A stretch of DNA of 64,000 nt, taken from the NCBI GenBank assembly GCA_033032865.1, contig JAWHQI010000306.1, forward strand, positions 2,418,001-2,482,000, given 5' to 3'. The DNA is from Dactylorhiza incarnata (lineage: Eukaryota; Streptophyta; Magnoliopsida; Asparagales; Orchidaceae). This document shows, piece after piece, positions 57,082 to 64,000 of the stretch. Below the pieces are notes generated by a model, which was given only the letters and a program-made list of their open reading frames with translations, did no database searches and was not told where the DNA came from. Numbering within the stretch: position 1 is the first letter of the stretch; every line of letters begins with the position of its first letter. Position numbers and translations under genes: made by a program.

Positions 57082-58220
57082 CACTACAACAAAATAGATC
57101 TATTGCGGAGTTGTTTTATTTGTGGTGCTTTTTAAAACGTTGTTGTAGGTTTTTTGCATTTCACGGCGATTGTTGTTAGAAAACGTCGTTAATCTTCAAT
57201 AATTATATTAGCGGCGTTTTAGTTGCCGAACGCCGCCAAAAAGACTTGATTTGGCGACGCTTTTAACTTAAATCGGCGCTAAAAATAAGACAGTAATTAA
57301 GCCTCGTGAAAATTAGGAGGCCAAATCTCATTTCTCCCACGCCTCATTTCTTCCTGATCTAGGTTTTCCTCAGCTGGTACTGTTGTTCTCCTCTCCGTCG
57401 CCAAATCTCTTCCTCCGCTCGTACTGCTGTTCTCCTTGCCGTCGGCGCCAAATCTCTTTCTCTGCCTGCCTCCATCGCCTCTCGGACTGCTCGCCATCGC
57501 CATCGAAGCATTCCCCCATCACAACTCCTCCCCGGCTCCGACCCACTCAGGTAAATCACTCCTCGCATCCTCCTCCTCCACTAACCTCGCCAACACCACG
57601 CCAACTGCCGACTGTAGTACCCGGACATCCATCGACAAAAACTCTATTAGTGTAGTCCCTGGACTGTCTGCCTCCTTTCTCACCTTCGTTATAGTTAATT
57701 GAATGTTAGGTAAGATTATAAGAATATTAATTTTAATTTTATTATAAAATTGAATCTCCAATATCATAGTTGTCGGCATCCTAATTAAGAACAAGAGGAG
57801 CTCAAGAATTGGAACTCGGACGCCGTCAAGGTCGACCAGGTCACACTATTCGACCTCATCCTGGTCTGTTTCCGTACTTATCAACTCTTTAATATAATTG
57901 TTTTGGTTAGCTGAAGTTGTTTCTTGTTATTTCTTATGTATCTTCCTATGGATGTTAATAGGTAACAATTTCTAGAAGAGAAGTGGCTTGACAGGGTGCG
58001 GAAAGAGCTCTAAATTATCGTGTTCAGGTTCTTAACTTCTCAAAAATATCTGTGAGTCATCTTTCTTATAGTCAATTTGTGTATATGTGACAACAAATAA
58101 AATGGTAAGAAATTGCCCTGAAAGAATCAAGATAAGAGATAACAAAACATGTTGCTATAGTTTGATTTTTTTGCAAATTTTCTGCGTTTTCTATGAGCAT
58201 ACCTACTGTGTGTTGTATTA
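57082..58220 (+). mobile_element. CACTA (En/Spm) transposon terminus
   Basis: CACTACAACAAAATAGA is the typical terminal inverted repeat of plant CACTA elements. Subterminal GGCGTTTT/GGCGACGCTTTTAA words in both directions follow up to about 57290. The rest reads like a 5' leader (CTCC/TCGCC-rich). The other terminus is not seen. The right limit is given only as the next known border. Confidence 0.6.
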
Positions 58221-59524
58221 TGTAAGATCTCTCTCCCGCACCTGGAGAGCTTCCGGATCTTATGCCCAGAACCGCCGCCTTATGGTGACACTAACACCCG
58301 GATTAGCTGCCTCCGTAAGACGCCGATCCTGCCGGCAGAACGATCAACAGGCCAACAAGAGCTAAGAAGGAAAATAAACAAAACCAAGTCCACAATCACA
58401 CATTTATACAACAAAATATAAAAAGTCTATCAATGAGTATAACAAGTAAAGGAGAGAAAGGGCTTAAGCCCGGTACATATCCAAGCTAAGTATAAAAGAA
58501 AATAAACTCTCTCACTCTACATCTATGCGGAAGCTAAACACTCTCAACTCTCGAACACCTGTCTTGTAATAGAAGTAAAGCGCGACATAAGCTCCTCAGG
58601 TCCTGTCTCCTCTTCTAGCCGGGGCTCCACCTCGGGTACCTACGGTCACAACCGACCGTTAGTCATAAAGACTAAGCCGATTTTGTCCCCGCCTCCCCCC
58701 GCGACTCCTAGGCACCGAGCGGGAGGACGAAGCGGAGGAAAAACAAGGGGTAATAGAACAAGGCAGGTGACAAATGTCTAGACTAGCAGTGTATATAAAT
58801 ACTAAGCAAGTAAAGGTAACAATTATGTACTAACCGGAGTAAATATGACAGCAAATAGTAAAAGACAATGCAATATAAGAAGCAGGTACAAGAAATAAGG
58901 ACAGATTAAGAGCAACTACGAAAGTAACCTTAACTTATATGCACACACAACGACACATAAGCTAAGGGATCTGGCAAGCAATAAACTCATCGTATAAAAG
59001 AGCTCATACTGATTTATACGATGAGGTCTCTGTTTATGCAGAAATGCAATGCTATGATATGCAATGCAATGATGCTATGTTTGTATTATCATATCATACA
59101 CATGCAACTCACCCACACGACTCTGTACGTACAGACCTTTAGTTCCCACTTTTCGGAGGTAGCTAACCTCTCGGGCACCTCCCGTCGTGGTCAAACGGTG
59201 GCAGAGGAGCGGGCGTCTCCTCACCTAGGTGGGTAAGTCACACTACCAGACCTAGGCCCAAACGTACGCTGTGATACCAGTACCCGATACTCACGAGCTC
59301 CTGCGTACTGAACTGAATTGGCCAGGCAGGGTTTAGGGAATCCGTCCCGTCGGACGCGCAGTAAGACAATCTGGCCCCTATAAAACCACTAGCACTGCCG
59401 AGTCAACGAACTGCTGTCGGTGTGACGACTAAGGCAGAACCGAAGACCCACCACATCTTATACACAAGCAATAAGCATTAGCCATTTACCACCGAGCCTC
59501 CAGCTCGCAAATTAACAATTAAGA

Positions 59525-60065
59525 AGTAGAGCCTACCGCTCGCTAGACTGTATTAGTCTTATATTCTAAACTACGAGCCTACCGCTCGCTAGACTATACC
59601 AGTCTTATATTTAAACTACGAGCATACCGCTCGCTAGACTACACTAGTCTTATATTTAAACAACGAGCCTACCGCTCGCTAGACTACACTAGTCTTATAT
59701 TCAAACTACGAGCATACCGCTCGCTAGACTACACTAGTCTTATATTTAAACTACGAGCATACCGCTCGCTAGACTATACTAGTCTTATATTTAAACTACG
59801 AGCCTACCGCTCACTAGACTACACTAGTCTTATACTCAAACTACGAGCATACCGCTCGCTAGACTACACTAGTCTTATATTCTAAACTACGAGCTTACCG
59901 CTCGCAGGACTATCCCAGTCCTTCCTTATAACCCGAGCCTACCGCTCGCAGGACTATCCCAGTCCTTCCTTATAACCCGAGCCTAATGCTCGCAGGACTA
60001 TCCCAGTCCTTCCTTATAACCCGAGCCTAATGCTCGCAGGACTATCCCAGTCCTTCCTTATAATC
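59525..60065 (-). repeat. 45-bp tandem array, about twelve copies
   Basis: TACCGCTCGCTAGACTA recurs about every 45 bp. It is homologous to 38470-38845 read in reverse. The last four units are a GGACTATCCCAGTCCTTCC variant that is not repeated in the other copy. Confidence 0.92.
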
Positions 60066-61019
60066 CGTCTGGTTGGGATGAAGGTTAACTTATCCAGTTC
60101 TCCTACTTAGCTAGTCTTGTCTATAATTTAGTGGATCTTAAAAGCTTGGGGTGAATCCTGGACTTCCCGCGGGTTACCCGGTGAAGGGCTCGCAACGGTA
60201 CTAGGGAATATGCTGGTGACTAAAGCCCAAATTCCCCTTTCCACGATGTTTATTTCATTTTGTTACTACCCGTTCTTGTATGCCCGTTTGCTCTCTAGTT
60301 GCTCTAAAATCCTATGGTGGATTACTTTTTCGACTCGGGCAGATATGTGTCGGTGATCTACTGAACACCGAACCATGTCATTCCTAGTGTCCGACTATTC
60401 CTTGATTTACCTCTCAACCACCATTTTCACTTCTGGGTAAGTCATCACTAGCGGTGGTGATCATAAGGTAGGGGGTCCGAATCTATGTTTCAGTTTCTAC
60501 TGTCTGCAGACCGAGGTGAGACTGAACTAAGTTGACTTTCAAGGCGTTATCTTAACCCTACCATGTCTAAGTGGGTTCCAAGTCTTGTCCTAAGTTCTCA
60601 ATGGGCAATGAACCAGAACCCCAAGTCTTGGTCTTCCTAGTTTTCTAGGGGGTGTTGTACGTTGAGTATCAGTTAGGGGTCTCTTTAAGTTCTACATCTG
60701 AGCCTCAACGAATCCTGGGATATTTACTACAGTCCCATGTTGGTCTAAGCTCCAGATCCTAAGTTTTGTATTAACCATGGAGTAATATCCTTAAATTACT
60801 ATTTATTATATCTGCTAGACGTTCCCAGATTTTCCTACATCCTTATGTCCAAATCACTAAACCCACCAGATGCACTTTTATACACGTCTCACTAGATGTG
60901 ACCTAAAAGAGGCTACCCCTAACCAAGGTCATGAAATCAGTAGAATTGTGAAGGTGACATAAAGGGCTACTCTATACATGTTGATTATTCTCGAGGTATG
61001 AATTTAACCTAGGTGAATC

Positions 61020-61740
61020 CATCTTACAAGTACAGCACAAGACATCTAACATACAATTACAAATTGTATATGTCACACTAAAAAGATGTAGATAGAGTTG
61101 TACTTATCAAAATGACCTAAGGTCAGTGGCATATGAAAGGTAACTTCAAACTCCACATTACTCATATTGATTACAATTTCCAGAAATGTATTTATCCTCG
61201 GTGAAATTACATATAAGTACAGCACAAGACATTTAATCATAAAATTACAGATTGTATATGTCTCACTAAAAATGTTGTAGAAAGAGTTGTACTTATCCAA
61301 ATGACCTAAGGTCAGTGGAATATGAAAGGTAACTTCAAACTCCACATTACTCATTTTGATTACAATTTCCAGAAATGTATTTATCCTAGGTGAAATTACA
61401 TATAAGTACAGCACAAGACATTTAATCATAAAATTACAGACTGTCTATGTCTCACTAAAAATGTTGTAGAAAGAGTTGTACTTATCCAAATGACCCAAGG
61501 TCAGTGGCATATGAAAGGTAACTTCAACCTCTACATTACTCATATTGATTACAATTTCCAGAAATGTATTTATCCTAGGTAAAATTACATATAAGTACAA
61601 CACAAGACATTTAATCATAAATTACAGATTGTATATGTCTCACTAAAAATGTTGTAGAAAGAGTTGTACTTATCCAAATGACCTAAAGTCAATGACATAT
61701 GAAAGGTAACCTAAAGGGCTACAATGTTTATGTTGATTGC
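61020..61740 (-). repeat. 188-bp tandem array, about four copies
   Basis: AAGTACAGCACAAGACAT (with small changes) recurs at about 61028, 61215, 61404 and 61593, spaced 187-189 bp. It sits where the other giant LTR carries its unrelated 204-bp array. Confidence 0.93.
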
Positions 61741-64000
61741 TTCCTCCATAAATGGTCCTAGCCAAAATAAAATCAACATGCAAGGAGATGCTCAATAATT
61801 ACTTACAAGGTACCTTTATGCATGTAACAAAGTGTGACCCCAAGTGGGATTATTTAAACAACTAAATACTATAACCCACCATTTCCAATAAACTAAAGGT
61901 GATGCATTCATTCACATCACATGCATGGGTAAATCTCTTGGCAAGGTTGAAGCCATTGAGAGAGAATCTTCACACTCAAGTTTTTGCTAAATGCACACCT
62001 ATTCATATACACTACTTTGCATGCATGTGAAAAACCCCAAAACTCAAGGGGCCATGGTGTTGAGTCTCCTAGCATCCATGGGAATAAAATCAGTGACATG
62101 CAAGGTGATTTGCACCTTTACTTTCACTAAAGCCCTAAGAGCTAAAATTGCTAATTGCACCCCATTAACCCCATTGAGCTCTAAACTTAAAATTGAGTCC
62201 CATGAAGATCTACTCATGCAAATGGGATGAAACTTAAACCAGAGGCTATGCATGCCCTAAAGGGGCCATCACCAAAATTAGTGATCATTAGGAGTTATAT
62301 AACTCCAAAAATCCCATTTATTTACTTTTCTAGGTTTTGAACAAAACTATAGAAAAAGTATCTCCTAAAAATCTGATATTCAAACCTAGGCTAGGTATAG
62401 GGTACTTGCATGTATAGCCAAAATATCAACTTCATCAGATTTGCCATTTAAGAGTTATACTACTATAAAGATCTAGTTTGAGTTTTGACCATCCTCACTA
62501 GAATGAGTGATGTGGGCCCCATACTTAACCAAATGCCCTGATTTCACTTCCATTGGAAAGTAGACATCAAGGGATATAAATGTTATCTCTGGCCATTTTT
62601 CGATTTTTGGAATCTAAGGGGTTCGAAAATTAGAATGAAAGTGCTGCCCGGTTTGTGACAGATTTGAATAATTATTAAAATGAAATATTAAAATCTTGCA
62701 CAGATCTTGGCGCAAAATCGGACGGCTCCTGCTCGTCTTCTTCCTCCAGCCGACGGGAATGATGATCTCTAACCTATTTTGGCCAATACTCCCTCCATAG
62801 TCCATCATTTTGCACGAAATAAGTTCCTATAGCTTCGTTTTAAAGAGAAGAGTTGATTGAGATCTATTTCATGGCAAATAATGCCCTAGACGAGAAGTTC
62901 TAGCATGGGCATTTCTTACCTAAATCTCCATTATTGTCCGTATATAGAGCTTGAATTAAACTTGGTTTTCATCTCCTAAGGATCTAGGAAGCTAGCACAG
63001 GGGGAGAGGAGGAGAAATCGGACCTTAATGGAGGTTGGCGGCGGCAATTGCGGCGGGCGGCCATGGCGGTGATCTCCTCCGGCGAGCTTGCTCCCGATCT
63101 CATTTCTCCACCAAATGTAATGATCTAACAGTCGATTTAAGCTCTCTTCAAGCTTCTGAAGCTAATGAAAATGAGTAAAATGGGTGAGGAGGGCTGTATG
63201 AGGAGTTATCATAGGGGGGATTTCGGCCTCCAACATTGGAAGCTCCTCCTTGGCTCCATGTGTCCCCCATCCCAGTAATTCAGCTGCTAAAGTTCTGGGG
63301 AGATCAGTTGGAAGCTTGGGAAGAGAGGAGAAGAGCCACTTGGCTTGCATTCCCTCTTTTCCTCACTTTCTCTCTCCTAAAAATTGGGGATTTTACCCTC
63401 CTACCCCCATGCATGTCTCCACCATTCAAAATCAGAGGGCATGGGAGGTCTTTGTGCATGTGGGCTGCTGGATGGGCTGGGCTTGGGTCTTGACTCAAGT
63501 TTATTGAGTTAGCCCACTTGATTTTCATGTTTTAGGCCATTTTTGACCTATGTTGACTATGGTTGACTTGGGGGTTTGACTTAGTCAACTGAGGGGTGGC
63601 TTGGTCCAATGTGTTGGTTTGAACCTAGTGACACCACCCAATGTGGGTTAGGTCATGGTGATTCCCTCATTGGGCCAATTTAGCCAATAAGTGTGATTTT
63701 GACCAAAATTGAGGAAAAGTTGACTTTGGTCAATTTGGTCAAATTGACGACTCCATGGTGGGGCTTTTGGGTCCATAGCATTCCTTGGAGTGTTTATCGT
63801 CTATTGGTGGAATCAATTTGTAGATGTGAGTTCATGTTGAGCTAGTTTGACTTAGGTTGATTTGAGTCCTATAGGAGATCACATGTGAGTTCACCTAACC
63901 CTATGTGTTCTAAGGTTGCAACCTAGCACAAACTCACAACACTCACCACTTGTCTCATCCTAGTTGAGGTTAAGGGGTCTAGAAGTTCTGAGGATGTTAC

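Larger units (their letters stand above)
58221..64000 (-). mobile_element. Second copy of the giant LTR, inverted, reaching the window end
   Basis: On the minus strand it starts at the window end (GTAACATCC) and ends AGATCTTACA at 58221. It aligns with 34721-40207 in the same order: the block with ILRQDLCKIL (62614-62808), a middle tandem array, a 45-bp array, the TACGTACAGAC block (59125) and the 3' tail. No primer site follows its 3' end, so it is a 3' LTR or solo LTR. Its total length is about 5.78 kb. Confidence 0.85.

Noticed and set aside
61073..61429. 118-codon minus-strand frame with an internal repeat
   Set aside because: Generated by the 188-bp array; no family signal.

Overview
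The window is a plant nuclear genome segment, from an angiosperm with a repeat-rich genome; I cannot place the species. The evidence is one spliced, apparently intact plant gene of the neprosin (DUF239) family inside a mass of LTR retrotransposons, MITEs, a LINE fragment and a CACTA end. LTR borders were read from TG...CA ends and exact 5-bp target-site duplications (TSDs).

Layout. Positions 1-30432 are one nest of elements. The oldest is a Ty1/copia element on the minus strand (1-222 and 26309-30432; its 5' LTR is 29445-30432). It is split by a decayed Ty3/gypsy element of the Tat type on the plus strand (223-26308, about 12.6 kb without inserts). Two gag-only, non-autonomous copia-like elements sit inside the Tat element: E1 (2644-11455, TSD agaac) and E2 (11792-16444, minus strand, TSD gagga). 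With the inserts removed, the Tat coding frame runs across both sites. The Tat 3' region holds a 94-bp tandem array and a spliced antisense gene.

Positions 30903-44054 carry the neprosin-family gene on the minus strand: seven exons, 410 residues, all junctions phase 0, no internal stop. Its introns hold a 5.5-kb solo LTR (34721-40207, TSD gttaa), several Tourist-like MITEs and a LINE 3' end. Intron 1 appears to be of GC-AG type. A 401-bp palindrome lies about 0.6 kb upstream of the start codon.

Positions 44.0-58.2 kb hold intergenic DNA, a 2.7-kb solo LTR (46462-49135, TSD cctct) inside another LTR-like remnant, a roughly 1-kb CpG-dense array of a 19-bp CCCGGG monomer (50618-51648), a MITE cluster, a TATA-bearing promoter-like segment with a decayed relative of that array, a 734-bp solo LTR (55319-56052, TSD agcat) and a CACTA terminus. 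From 58221 to the window end lies a second copy, in inverted orientation, of the giant LTR found in the gene's intron.

The only cellular gene I can support is the neprosin-family peptidase. The rest is mobile-element sequence, and most of its coding regions are broken. The least explained items are the CCCGGG array with its decayed relative, the antisense gene with its own TATA box in the Tat element, the giant LTR family, and the GC-rich motifs shared by LTRs of unrelated elements.
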